Source: Nocardiopsis ganjiahuensis DSM 45031 (GTDB lineage Bacteria; Actinomycetota; Actinomycetes; Streptosporangiales; Streptosporangiaceae). Taken from it: a stretch of DNA of 64,000 nucleotides. Both the position numbers and the translations under genes were made by a program. Below, in pieces: positions 1 through 7,083 of this stretch (the stretch's first letter is position 1; every line of letters starts with the position of its first letter). Under the pieces are notes generated by a model. That model searched no databases. It was not told where the DNA came from and saw only the letters and a program-made list of their open reading frames with translations. The stretch covers positions 1 to 64,000 of the forward strand of contig NZ_ANBA01000026.1 of assembly GCF_000341085.1 (NCBI RefSeq), in the 5' to 3' direction.

Positions 1-375
1 CAGCGCCAGCGCATCGCCATCGCCCGTGCGCTGATCCTCAAGCCGAGGCTGATCGTGTGCGACGAGCCGGTCTCGGCGCTGGACGTGTCCACGCAGGACC
101 AGGTGCTGCGCCTGCTCTCCGAGCTCCAGGACGACTTCGGGCTCACCTACATCTTCGTCGCCCACGACCTGGCCGTCGTGCGCCAGGTCAGCGACCGCGT
201 CGCCGTCATGCGCAAGGGCGAGGTGGTCGAACTCGGCGACAGCGACAGCATCTACGAGAACCCGCAGAGCGACTACACCAGGCAGCTGCTCACCGCGGCC
301 CCCGTCCTGGACCCGGACGAGGCCCGTGAACTGCGTGGCGAACGGGTGCGCATGCGGGCCCGGAGCGGCGCCTGA
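1..375 (+). CDS. Oligopeptide/dipeptide-type ABC transporter ATP-binding protein, 3' part
   Basis: This is the C-terminal 124 residues of an ABC ATPase; the 5' end lies outside the window. The reading frame opens at base 1 with QRQRIAIARAL, the tail of the ABC signature region. It continues with the Walker B segment LIVCDEPVSALDVS, a D-loop, and the switch histidine in FVAHDLAVV. The end (YENPQSDYTRQLLTAAP) is typical of the Opp/Dpp peptide-importer ATPases (DppF/OppF type), which carry such a C-terminal extension. It would energise uptake of peptides or similar solutes at the membrane. It converges with the tetR gene on the other strand with only 6 bases between the two stop codons. Family is clear; substrate is not. 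Confidence 0.9.
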   Translation, partial: QRQRIAIARALILKPRLIVCDEPVSALDVSTQDQVLRLLSELQDDFGLTYIFVAHDLAVVRQVSDRVAVMRKGEVVELGDSDSIYENPQSDYTRQLLTAAPVLDPDEARELRGERVRMRARSGA

Positions 376-381
376 CCGGGT

Positions 382-1011
382 TCAGGAGGAGAGTCCCCTC
401 AACAGGGCGCGCAGGCCGAACCGGAACCGGGCCAGCGCCTCGGCCTCGTCGGGGGCGTCCTCACGTCCTTCGTGCCGGACCTGGTGGGCCACCGAGCCCA
501 GGCAGTAGCCGTTCAGGGCGTCGACGGCCCGGGGCACGTCGTCCTCTGCCAGCCCGGCCTCGCTGAAGGCCGTCCGCAGCAGGGCCCGCGTGTCCTCCTC
601 GCCCAGGGTGTGCGGGGCGCGGTGCATCAGCAGGGAGAGCGCTCCGGAGTAGGCGAGCAGGCGGGTGCGGTAGGCCTCGGCCCACGCGGTCAGGCGCTCG
701 TCCCACGGACGGTCGTCCGCCTCGGCCGCCTCCGCGGGGGCCTCCTCCGAACCCTCTTCCTCCTCCGCCTCGGGCGGGCCCTGCCCCTCGGTCAGCCCGC
801 TGACCACGCGAGCCGTGGTGACGTAGGCGGCGATCGCGTTGAACAGCTGCTCCTTGCCCCGGGGGAAGTGGTGGTAGATCGCCATCGCCTCCACGTCCAG
901 GGCGTCGCCCAGACGGCGCATGGACAACCCGCCCAGGCCGCGGCCGGCGATGATGTGGAGGGCCTCGACGATGATGCGTTCACGGCTGAGACCGGCGTAG
1001 TTCCTGCTCAC
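382..1011 (-). CDS. TetR-family transcriptional regulator
   Basis: A 209-residue TetR-type repressor. The N-terminal helix-turn-helix is seen at residues 8-55, with LSMRRLGDALDVEAMAIYHH matching the class that includes TetR itself (recognition helix followed by YHHF). The C-terminal half is an alpha-helical ligand domain with an acidic low-complexity insertion around residues 75-97 (EAEEEEGSEEAPAEAAEADD). I chose the GTG at 1009-1011; no Shine-Dalgarno sequence precedes it. Only about 30 bp upstream lies the 3' end hairpin of the IscB element, so the native promoter of this gene has probably been displaced or lost. Its target is unknown. Confidence 0.85.
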   Translation of the reverse strand: MSRNYAGLSRERIIVEALHIIAGRGLGGLSMRRLGDALDVEAMAIYHHFPRGKEQLFNAIAAYVTTARVVSGLTEGQGPPEAEEEEGSEEAPAEAAEADDRPWDERLTAWAEAYRTRLLAYSGALSLLMHRAPHTLGEEDTRALLRTAFSEAGLAEDDVPRAVDALNGYCLGSVAHQVRHEGREDAPDEAEALARFRFGLRALLRGLSS

Positions 1012-1027
1012 TTTGTTTTTTGGGCGT

Positions 1028-1056
1028 GGAAGCCCGGTCCTTCAGGGCCGGGAGGA
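1028..1056. repeat. IscB element end hairpin (iscB 3' side)
   Basis: CCCGGTCC (1033-1040), loop TTCA, GGGCCGGG (1045-1052): eight pairs with one G-T. The iscB stop codon (TCA at 1042-1044, read as TGA) lies in the loop. Hairpins of this CCCGG-TTCA-CCGGG style are typical of IS200/IS605-type ends. The matching hairpin on the other side of the gene is at 2674-2693. Confidence 0.6.
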
Positions 1057-2604
1057 AACGCCCTCCTCCTTCCGGAAGGTGTAGGCGTAGCCGTCTGCGC
1101 GTTGGAGCAGACGGATGTGTTTGTGGTTGATCCCGGCCTGACGTCCATGACCGGTGGTGATGTCGAAGCTCCCCCTGGCCCGCACAAGGACACGCCCGGT
1201 ATGGGTGCCCGCACGTTTCCCAGAAGGAACGACGGCGCGGACCAGGTCTCCGGTGGTGAAGGAGAAGTACTGCTTCTGGCGGGCCGCACGCAGCCGCGGG
1301 AAGCCATGCCGGTCCGGTGCGGTGCGTGCGTACCGGCCCCGGCCCGCGCACCCGGCGACCATCACCCGGGCCACGATCCGGGTGATGGCCTCGACCTTGC
1401 CGACAGCCAGGGCGTCCAGGGTGTGGGTCTTGGGGAGCTGGTTGCGGGTGCGGTTGAACTTGGTGCGCCCACCCGAGCCCACGTGGGTGGGCAGGCGCTG
1501 GTCCAACGCTCGCCAGAGCGCCCACCTCGTGGACTGCGCAGCGGCCGCATCACGCAGCGGCGTTCTGGCTTGGCCCAGGACCCGGGCCAGCGTCTGGGGT
1601 TTTCCGGACAGGAATTCTTCGACGGGCCGGTCTGCTTTGGTCTGGTTGCAGGGCACGCACGCCAGCACCAGGTTGGACACCCGGTCCGACCCGCCCCGCG
1701 AGCGGGGATACACGTGGTCAAGATTCAGCGGCACGTTCGTGGCCCCGCAGTACACACAGGCCCGGTCGAACTTGGCCAGCAGGTACTCACGCACCTCGAA
1801 CCCGGCCAGGGTGCCCTGCTGGTACTCCACCCCCTCCAAGGGTTTCCCGGCGGAGAGGGCGTGGGTGTCGAAGGCGAGGCGCTCCACATGCACCCCGCGC
1901 ACCGGCGCCCACCGACACAATCGATCCACCCAACTGGTGGTGGTCTCCACCCGGTGCCGCAGTGAGGGGGCCAACCACCCCCGGGGGCGGGCGCGGTTGG
2001 AGAACCGGGGCGCCCGATGGCGCAGGTTCGCGCTGCGGCGCCGCCGCCGGTAACCCGCGCGCTGGCCGAGTTTCTTCTTGATCTGCGCGCCCCGGTGGTC
2101 CAACTGCAGGGCGTACCGGCCCCGGCGCTCCCCCGCCCGGGCGGTGAACACGGCAATGCCGGTGTGCTGGGAGCCCGGATCGATCCCGATCTCGACCCCG
2201 TCGATCTCGGATTCTGCGGCGGTGCGGTCGGTGAGACGGATCGTGAAGGGGGTGTGCCGGGCCACCACGGCACGTTTCTTGGTCAACAGCTTGCGAGCCC
2301 GAGCCGGGTGGCACGGCTGAAGCGGGACACCGTTCTGGTCCAGGACGAACACATACGCCTGGGTCTTTTTGGTGTGGGCCTCACGGCCCTGCTTCCCAAC
2401 AGGGTTGGAAGTGACGCCACCGGCACCAGGTGAGGTGCTGGTGGTCTCCCCTCGCACATGGTCCGCGCCGGGTACCGCCTGGCGGCGGTGTCGGAGTCCC
2501 GTTTCGTGCCCGATCCGGGGCGCGTCTGCTGACTCCGATTCCAGGGCCTGGCGCTGAGGAAGCACGCCAGGGTGGGTCTTTGGTCCTACGCGGAACGTAG
2601 CCAT
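1042..2604 (-). CDS. iscB: RNA-guided HNH/RuvC endonuclease IscB
   Basis: IscB proteins are transposon-encoded nucleases, ancestral to Cas9, that use an omega RNA guide to cut DNA. In this 520-residue reading I see: a PLMP-type domain from residue 85 (VFVLDQNGVPLQPCHPARAR); RuvC-I GIDPGS with Asp142; an arginine-rich bridge helix at 182-204; RuvC-II VHVERLAF with Glu241; an HNH domain at 280-325 with CVYC and CVPC zinc pairs, DH at 296-297 and Asn311; RuvC-III THTLDALA with His394 and Asp397; and a C-terminal basic region. All catalytic residues appear intact. The ATG at 2604 has a perfect AAGGAGGTGA, but residues 1-84 match no family feature; a GTG at 2352 gives a 436-residue protein starting exactly at the PLMP domain, nearer the usual IscB form. 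No tnpA transposase is present, so the element is non-autonomous. Confidence 0.92.
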   Translation of the reverse strand: MATFRVGPKTHPGVLPQRQALESESADAPRIGHETGLRHRRQAVPGADHVRGETTSTSPGAGGVTSNPVGKQGREAHTKKTQAYVFVLDQNGVPLQPCHPARARKLLTKKRAVVARHTPFTIRLTDRTAAESEIDGVEIGIDPGSQHTGIAVFTARAGERRGRYALQLDHRGAQIKKKLGQRAGYRRRRRSANLRHRAPRFSNRARPRGWLAPSLRHRVETTTSWVDRLCRWAPVRGVHVERLAFDTHALSAGKPLEGVEYQQGTLAGFEVREYLLAKFDRACVYCGATNVPLNLDHVYPRSRGGSDRVSNLVLACVPCNQTKADRPVEEFLSGKPQTLARVLGQARTPLRDAAAAQSTRWALWRALDQRLPTHVGSGGRTKFNRTRNQLPKTHTLDALAVGKVEAITRIVARVMVAGCAGRGRYARTAPDRHGFPRLRAARQKQYFSFTTGDLVRAVVPSGKRAGTHTGRVLVRARGSFDITTGHGRQAGINHKHIRLLQRADGYAYTFRKEEGVSSRP

Positions 2605-2608
2605 CAAG

Positions 2609-2619
2609 GTCACCTCCTT
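2609..2619 (-). promoter_or_regulatory. Perfect Shine-Dalgarno inside a hairpin before iscB
   Basis: The minus strand reads AAGGAGGTGA five bases before the ATG at 2604. Both the SD and the start codon sit inside the GCCATCA/TGATGGC stem (2600-2632), so this could be a translational switch, or simply an omega RNA stem that happens to resemble a ribosome binding site. Confidence 0.5.
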
Positions 2620-2670
2620 CGAAGGTGATGGCTGGTGCTGGTAAAGGCGGCCCTCAGCCATGTGCGCTGA

Positions 2671-2696
2671 AAGCCCGGGCCTTCAGACCCGGGATC
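2671..2696. repeat. IscB element end hairpin (iscB 5' side)
   Basis: CCCGGGCC (2674-2681), loop TTCA, GACCCGGG (2686-2693), seven of eight pairs. It mirrors the hairpin at 1033-1052, sharing the AGCCCGG-TTCA core, and marks the other end of the IscB element. Confidence 0.55.
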
Positions 2697-2861
2697 CCTT
2701 TACTCTGGTGCCTTCCGGGGGGCAGGGGGACCGACTGTGCAAAGTTGGCAGTTCCGTCGACGCGACGCCAGCACCGACGCACGGCCCGGCTCGCCAGATG
2801 ATCTTCGTCACCTCTACAGTTGCTTCGACACGGCCGACGGTACTCCCAACGGAGAGCGGAC

Positions 2862-3251
2862 ATGCGACTTGCCAAGCAGGACAGGACGAAGGCGCGGGAA
2901 GACCTCGCCCAGGACCGGGAGCGGGCCGACCGGTTGCCCGACCTCCTGAGGAGGGTGGCCGAGGCGGAGCAGGCCCTGGACCGCGCACGTGAGCAGGGAG
3001 CCCCGGTCGAGGAGCTCCACGAACTCGGCCTGGAACTGGACGCGGCCCTCACCGAGGCGACCCGCGCCGCCTACGCCCGGGAGCGGGTCCTGATCGGGGT
3101 CAAGGGGTACGCCGACCGCCTCCAGCGCCGCAAGCGACTGGCCCGGCCGGAGATCAAGCAGGCCACCCAGGTCGCCGAGCAGCTGCTCACCGCCCGGGAG
3201 GCCCACCGGCTGCACGGTATCCAGACGGTGCCCCGGTCGCCGGCGGTCTGA
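2862..3251 (+). CDS. Hypothetical coiled-coil protein
   Basis: A 129-residue, highly charged, helix-rich protein of unknown function. Residues 1-60 have long alternations of Lys/Arg/Glu/Asp with Leu (DRTKAREDLAQDRERADRL), as expected of a coiled coil; no signal peptide, membrane segment or catalytic motif is visible. The ATG at 2862 follows ACGGAGAG at a good distance. It lies just outside the 5' end of the IscB element and may have shared its upstream region with tetR before the insertion. I do not recognise the family. Confidence 0.65.
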   Translation: MRLAKQDRTKAREDLAQDRERADRLPDLLRRVAEAEQALDRAREQGAPVEELHELGLELDAALTEATRAAYARERVLIGVKGYADRLQRRKRLARPEIKQATQVAEQLLTAREAHRLHGIQTVPRSPAV

Positions 3252-3335
3252 CCCTTCAGGACACCGCCTTCGGTACAGCGGCCCCACGGCTCACCCCGTG
3301 GGGCCTCGCCGTGCCGGTTCCGTACCCGTCCCCGG

Positions 3336-3463
3336 GGGTTGGTGGCGGGCGACGGGTGTGGGGGTGCGCGCGGAGCGTGTCCGTTGAGGGTTGGTGGCGG
3401 GCGACGGGTGTGGGGGTGCGCGCGGAGTGCGTCCGTTGAGGGTTGGTGGCGGGCGACGGGTGG
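3336..3463. repeat. 52-bp tandem repeat, about 2.5 copies
   Basis: Copies start at 3336, 3388 and 3440 with the same GGGTTGGTGGCGGGCGACGG core; the first two differ by a few bases and the third stops after about 24 bases. The array is non-coding, in the gap before the GntR gene. A related sequence, GTCGCCCGCCACC followed by CCCTCAACGG, occurs in reverse orientation at 34096-34125. Confidence 0.85.
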
Positions 3464-3536
3464 GCATAGGTTTGGAGGGCGTCCGAGCCCGCCTCGGATG
3501 CGGATTCGGCAAGTCACGTGGGGAGCGAAGAAGGAC

Positions 3537-3899
3537 ATGGCGGATTTCATCCGCATTGATCCAACGTCGAAGGTACCGCCCTACGAACAGATCAGGGCCC
3601 TCGTTGCGATCGCGGCGGCCAACGGAGAGCTACCGGTCGGCTACCGGTTGCCCACCGTCCGCGCGCTGGCGGGACAGCTCTCGGTCGCGGTGAACACCGT
3701 CGCCCGCGCCTACCGGGAACTCGAACAGGCCGGGGTGGTGGAGACCCGGGGCCGGTCCGGGACCTTCGTGGCCGCCGCCGGCGACGACCAGCGCGCCGAG
3801 GCCCTCGCCGCGGCCAGGGCCTACGCCGAGGTCATCACCCGGGTCGGGCTGGAGCACGACGAGGCCGTCGAGATCCTGCGCGCCGCCCTGGAGGGCTGA
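3537..3899 (+). CDS. GntR-family transcriptional regulator (YtrA-like)
   Basis: A 120-residue GntR regulator. Residues 5-75 form the winged helix (PPYEQIRALVAIAAANGELP, then RLPTVRALAGQLSVAVNTVA with the recognition helix, then RAYRELEQAGVVETRGRSGT). The remaining 45 residues are a short helical tail of the YtrA type, too small for a ligand domain of the FadR or HutC classes. YtrA-type regulators commonly sit with and control ABC transporter operons, but no such operon is adjacent here. The ATG at 3537 is preceded by GAAGAAGG. Confidence 0.85.
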   Translation: MADFIRIDPTSKVPPYEQIRALVAIAAANGELPVGYRLPTVRALAGQLSVAVNTVARAYRELEQAGVVETRGRSGTFVAAAGDDQRAEALAAARAYAEVITRVGLEHDEAVEILRAALEG

Positions 3900-4097
3900 G
3901 CGCCCGGGACGGCCCGATCCGCGGACCGGGGCTGTGACGACGCGGCCGGGGCCTGCGCGGTTCCACCCCCGGACGGTGATGACCGTAACCGGACGAAACC
4001 CTGCATGCCCCTCCTGTGCGGCGATGTCGGCAGCTATCGTCGAGGTGCGCCGCCTCCCCCTGGGCGGCGCTGAACCACAACCCCCAAGGAGACGCCG

Positions 4098-4574
4098 ATG
4101 AGCAGGAGATCTGGCGGCGGACGGTCATCAGGCGGACGCTCGGGCGGTGGGCGTTCCGGCGGCTCCGGCGGCAGCTCGCGCGGCGGTGCTTCGCGGCGCG
4201 GTGGCGGCTTCAACTCCCGCAGCAGCAGCGGTGGTGCCGGGCGTTCGGGTGGCGGCTTCAAGTCCCGTAGCAGCAGCGGCGGTGCCGCACGCTCCGGTGG
4301 CGGCTTCAAGTCCCGCAGCAGCTCCGCGCGTCCCGCCCGTACCCCGAGGCCCGCGCGCGCCTCACGCGCCAACCGGTCCAACCCCGGGCCCGCGGCGGCC
4401 CCCGGCTACAACACGCGCCCCCGCAACCGCTGGTACTCCGGCAGGAACCGGCACCACTACAACGACGGTCCGGGTTTCGCCCCGCGCGGCGGCGGTGTCG
4501 CCGGTGCGGTGGGATGTCTGGCCGTCGTCGTCGCCCTGTTGGTCGTCGTGGTGGTCATCGCCCTGCTGCTCTGA
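4098..4574 (+). CDS. Gly/Ser/Arg-rich low-complexity protein with C-terminal membrane segment
   Basis: A 158-residue protein whose first 75 residues are almost only Gly, Ser, Arg with Ala/Phe/Lys, including three copies of a GGGFxSRSSS unit (residues about 35-75). A Pro/Arg/Asn-rich linker follows, and residues 134-158 are a strongly hydrophobic run (CLAVVVALLVVVVVIALLL) that should form one membrane helix at the extreme C-terminus, giving a tail-anchored layout. The ATG follows CAAGGAGA. Function is unknown; the basic disordered part could bind nucleic acid or acidic wall polymers, which is only a guess. The lipoprotein gene 86 bp downstream may be co-transcribed. Confidence 0.7.
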   Translation: MSRRSGGGRSSGGRSGGGRSGGSGGSSRGGASRRGGGFNSRSSSGGAGRSGGGFKSRSSSGGAARSGGGFKSRSSSARPARTPRPARASRANRSNPGPAAAPGYNTRPRNRWYSGRNRHHYNDGPGFAPRGGGVAGAVGCLAVVVALLVVVVVIALLL

Positions 4575-4660
4575 CCCCGCGACCGGCACGACCCCGCGGT
4601 TCCCGCTCGCGACCGCGTGATCCCCCTGAGAGAACCACGAGAAGGAAACGAGCACACCTG

Positions 4661-5065
4661 ATGTCCCACCCCCGAACCCTCGCCCTGGCCGCTGCCGCCC
4701 TGGCCGTCCCCTTGGCGCTCACCGCCTGTTCCGGGAACCGGGCCGACATCGACGCGGCATGCGGTGACATCCAGAGCCGGATGAGCGCGGTCGACCTGGC
4801 TGCCCAGGGCATCGAGCAGGACATCCTGGTCGACGACATCCCCTACCAGGACCAGTACTACACCGAGCTCGAAGAGCACCTGTTCGATGTCGAGTTCCTG
4901 GAGGAGGCGGCCCGGGGCTCGGTCCAGCGCGACGCGACCGAGCGGGCCGACGCCGTCAACGAGGTCCTGATCCAGCTGGACGAAGGCACCCACGACGGCC
5001 TCGCGGACGCCTTGGACTGGGAGGCCGAGACCCAGGACCTCATCCTGGAGGCCTGCGGGTACTGA
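4661..5065 (+). CDS. Putative lipoprotein
   Basis: A 134-residue exported lipoprotein: a hydrophobic signal (LALAAAALAVPLALTAC) ends in the lipobox LTAC with the acylated cysteine at residue 23. The mature part is acidic and helical with two further cysteines (residues about 34 and 132) that could form a disulfide. ATG at 4661, with GAGAAGGAAACG upstream. No recognised domain. A strong hairpin at 5094-5122 ends the transcription unit. Confidence 0.75.
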   Translation: MSHPRTLALAAAALAVPLALTACSGNRADIDAACGDIQSRMSAVDLAAQGIEQDILVDDIPYQDQYYTELEEHLFDVEFLEEAARGSVQRDATERADAVNEVLIQLDEGTHDGLADALDWEAETQDLILEACGY

Positions 5066-5093
5066 CGCGGCCCGAGGGGACGCGAACGCCGAC

Positions 5094-5122
5094 GGGGCGG
5101 GGACCGACACGGTCCCCGCCCC
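5094..5122. terminator. Bidirectional terminator-like hairpin
   Basis: GGGGCGGGGACC (5094-5105), 5-nt loop, GGTCCCCGCCCC (5111-5122): a perfect 12-bp stem between the convergent lipoprotein gene and the membrane-protein gene on the minus strand. No T-run, as is usual in this group. Confidence 0.6.
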
Positions 5123-5157
5123 CGTTCGCGTTCGCGGAGCGGCCCGCGCGGCCGGTC

Positions 5158-5508
5158 TCAGTTGCGCATCCCGGCCACGGAGATCAGGTAGAAGGCGATC
5201 AGGCCCACCCACACGACGGCGATCCCGGCGACACCGACCATTCCCGCGGAGATGGCGGTCGCGGGGATGCTGACGCCCAGACACACCAGGGACAGAACCA
5301 TCCGCACGGTGTTGGAGGCCACGCCCTTGCGGCTCTCGGTGGCGCCCACCTGGCGGGCCACGTGGTGCTTGACGCGCTCCTCGATGGTGTCGTCCACCCG
5401 CTCGACGAGTGAGGCGGCCACCGCTTCGTCGTACTCGGGGCCCAACTCGCGGCTCGCGCGCAGCGCCGCGGCGACCTCTTCCCGGTGCCGCTGAGGGTTG
5501 TCAGTCAT
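5158..5508 (-). CDS. Small hypothetical membrane protein
   Basis: A 116-residue protein with a charged cytoplasmic N-terminus (residues 1-65, including DDTIEERVKHHVARQ) and two hydrophobic stretches (about 70-88 and 91-112) that would form a membrane hairpin. The N-terminal part resembles short actinobacterial proteins of unknown function found near sigma factors, but I do not recognise the family. ATG at 5508, weak GGGCAG upstream. It is separated from the sigma factor gene behind it by a strong terminator. Confidence 0.65.
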   Translation of the reverse strand: MTDNPQRHREEVAAALRASRELGPEYDEAVAASLVERVDDTIEERVKHHVARQVGATESRKGVASNTVRMVLSLVCLGVSIPATAISAGMVGVAGIAVVWVGLIAFYLISVAGMRN

Positions 5509-5606
5509 CTGCCCATGCTCCCACCGCGAGCGGTCCGGGGACAGTCGGTGGCGGGGATACCAGGGGAAGGCCGGGGTTGTCCCTGGGGTTGTCCCTGCCC
5601 CGGAAC

Positions 5607-5647
5607 AGCCGTGGAGCCGTTCCCTCGAAGGGAACGGCTCCACGGCT
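5607..5647. terminator. Strong terminator hairpin downstream of the sigma factor gene
   Basis: AGCCGTGGAGCCGTTCCCT (5607-5625), loop CGA, then the exact reverse complement (5629-5647): a perfect 19-bp stem 26 bp past the sigma factor stop codon. It would end transcription coming from the minus strand and insulate the small membrane-protein gene. Confidence 0.8.
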
Positions 5648-5673
5648 TGTCCTCGCCGACCGGGCCGGTCGGC

Positions 5674-7083
5674 CTAGCTGGCGAAGTCCAGCAGCTGCTG
5701 GGCCCGGCTGGGGTGGCGCAGCTTGGACAGGGACTGCTTCTCCAGCTGACGGATCCGCTCCCGGGTCAGCCCCAGGTGCTTGCCGATCTCGTCGAGGGTG
5801 CGGGGTCGGCCGTCCATCAGCCCGAACCGCAGGGACATGATGGTCGCCTCGCGCGGCTCCAGGTCCGAGAGCGCGTTGCGCAGCTGGTCGGCCATGAGCT
5901 GGCGGTCGACCACCTCGGAGGCCTCCGAGGCGTCCACGTCCTCGATCAGGTCGCCGATGCGGGTCTCGCCGTCCTCACCGATGGTGGAGTCGAGGCTGAT
6001 CGGCTGGCGGGTGACCCGCAGCAGCTCCTCGATCTGGGCCGGAGTCTTGTCCAGCTCCAGGCCCAGCTCCTCCGGCGTGGGCTCACGGCCCAGCGCCTGG
6101 TGCATGTCCCGCTCCAGCCGGCTCACCTTGCTGAGCAGCTCCAGGACGTGCACGGGCAGGCGGATGGTGCGCGCGGAGTCGGCGAACCCGCGCTGGATGG
6201 CCTGGCGGATCCACCACATGGCGTAGGTGGAGAACTTGAAGCCCTTGGTGTAGTCGAACTTCTCCACGGCGCGGATGAGGCCGAGGTTGCCCTCCTGGAC
6301 CACGTCCAGCAGCGACATCCCCCGGTCGCTGTACTTCTTGGCGACGGAGACCACCAGCCGGAGGTTGGCCTCGAGCATGTGGGACTTGGCCTTGCGGCCG
6401 TCCTCGGCCACCCACTCGAGCTCCTCGCGCTCGACGTCGGCCATCTCGGCCTTCTCGTCGATCTCGCCGTGCAGCCCGAGCCGGTACTCGGCGTAGAGCC
6501 CGGCCTCGACCCGCTTGGCCAGGTCCACCTCCTGCTCGGCGGTGAGCAGCTGACGCCGCCCGATCGCCTTGAGGTAGGTGTGGACCGAGTCGCCCATGGC
6601 GGGTGACTGGTCGTCGAGGTCGGCCTCACCGGTCTCCGGATCGGTGGTGGCCTGGGTGGTCTCGGTCTTCTTGGTGCGTCGCGTGGTGCGGGCCGTTCTC
6701 CGGGTGGAGGGGCCCTTGCGCGCTGCGACCTTGCCGGATGCGGCCTTGGGAGCCTCGTCGGTGTCGGGCACCGTCGCGATGAGAGTGTTTTCCAGCACGT
6801 CGTCCTCGGCGTCAGGGTCGGCCACCATCGCGGAGTCCTCGCCCCCGTTGGCGAGTCGGACCCCGTTCTCGGTGAGTTCACGCAGGATGGAGCGGCCGTC
6901 ACTGGAGGTGACTCCGGCCGCGGAGAAAGCGGTACGTAGTTCTGAGAGGGACAGGTGTCCCTGAGCGCGCCCCTGGGCGATCAGGTCGGTCAGAGCCGCG
7001 TGGGCGGCGCGGCCCTCGGGCGGAGCGTTGCCACCGGGGGCTTCGGCCTCGGGGCTCGAAGCGGCTAGGGCAGTGCTCGTCAT
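5674..7083 (-). CDS. RNA polymerase sigma factor, RpoD/SigA (HrdB) family
   Basis: A 469-residue sigma-70 factor. Residues 28-60 look like region 1.1 (HAALTDLIAQGRAQGHLSLS); a Lys/Arg/Thr-rich spacer follows (about 115-150). Region 1.2 is DSVHTYLKAIGRRQLLTAEQ; regions 2.3-2.4 are KFSTYAMWWIRQAIQRGFAD; region 3 and region 4.2 (TLDEIGKHLGLTRERIRQLE) are complete, ending KLRHPSRAQQLLDFAS. The size and the presence of region 1.1 favour a primary (group 1) factor, but the RQLEKQSLSKLR ending differs from classical HrdB (RQIESKTMSKLR), so a close group 2 paralogue is possible. The ATG follows GGGAGGTG. A promoter candidate lies at 7149-7177. Confidence 0.93.
   Translation of the reverse strand: MTSTALAASSPEAEAPGGNAPPEGRAAHAALTDLIAQGRAQGHLSLSELRTAFSAAGVTSSDGRSILRELTENGVRLANGGEDSAMVADPDAEDDVLENTLIATVPDTDEAPKAASGKVAARKGPSTRRTARTTRRTKKTETTQATTDPETGEADLDDQSPAMGDSVHTYLKAIGRRQLLTAEQEVDLAKRVEAGLYAEYRLGLHGEIDEKAEMADVEREELEWVAEDGRKAKSHMLEANLRLVVSVAKKYSDRGMSLLDVVQEGNLGLIRAVEKFDYTKGFKFSTYAMWWIRQAIQRGFADSARTIRLPVHVLELLSKVSRLERDMHQALGREPTPEELGLELDKTPAQIEELLRVTRQPISLDSTIGEDGETRIGDLIEDVDASEASEVVDRQLMADQLRNALSDLEPREATIMSLRFGLMDGRPRTLDEIGKHLGLTRERIRQLEKQSLSKLRHPSRAQQLLDFAS

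Larger units (their letters stand above)
2353..2700 (-). ncRNA. Candidate omega RNA (IscB guide RNA scaffold)
   Basis: In known IscB systems the omega RNA is encoded directly 5' of the nuclease gene, with its guide taken from DNA just outside the element end. Here the stretch between the 5'-side hairpin and the conserved iscB domain is full of inverted repeats: GCCATCA/TGATGGC (2600-2606, 2626-2632), CTACG/CGTAG (2586-2590, 2596-2600), CCTGGCG/CGCCAGG (2547-2553, 2565-2571), GGAGTC/GACTCC (2493-2498, 2531-2536) and CCAAC/GTTGG (2396-2400, 2404-2408). Its size fits the known 200-300 nt scaffolds. The guide would come from minus-strand sequence entering from above about 2700. Exact ends are not determined. 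Confidence 0.55.

Noticed and set aside
472..1965. Long plus-strand open frame opposite tetR and iscB
   Set aside because: Antisense to two clear genes with no family signal; open only because of high GC.
1042..2604. Group II intron maturase or plain HNH homing endonuclease
   Set aside because: No reverse transcriptase domain; the split RuvC motifs around the HNH domain and the PLMP domain identify IscB.
1042..2604. TnpB instead of IscB
   Set aside because: TnpB lacks an HNH domain; here HNH lies between RuvC-II and RuvC-III.
3336..3463. Tandem 52-bp repeat as a CRISPR or replication origin
   Set aside because: No spacers, only about 2.5 copies, and no DnaA boxes or replication genes nearby.
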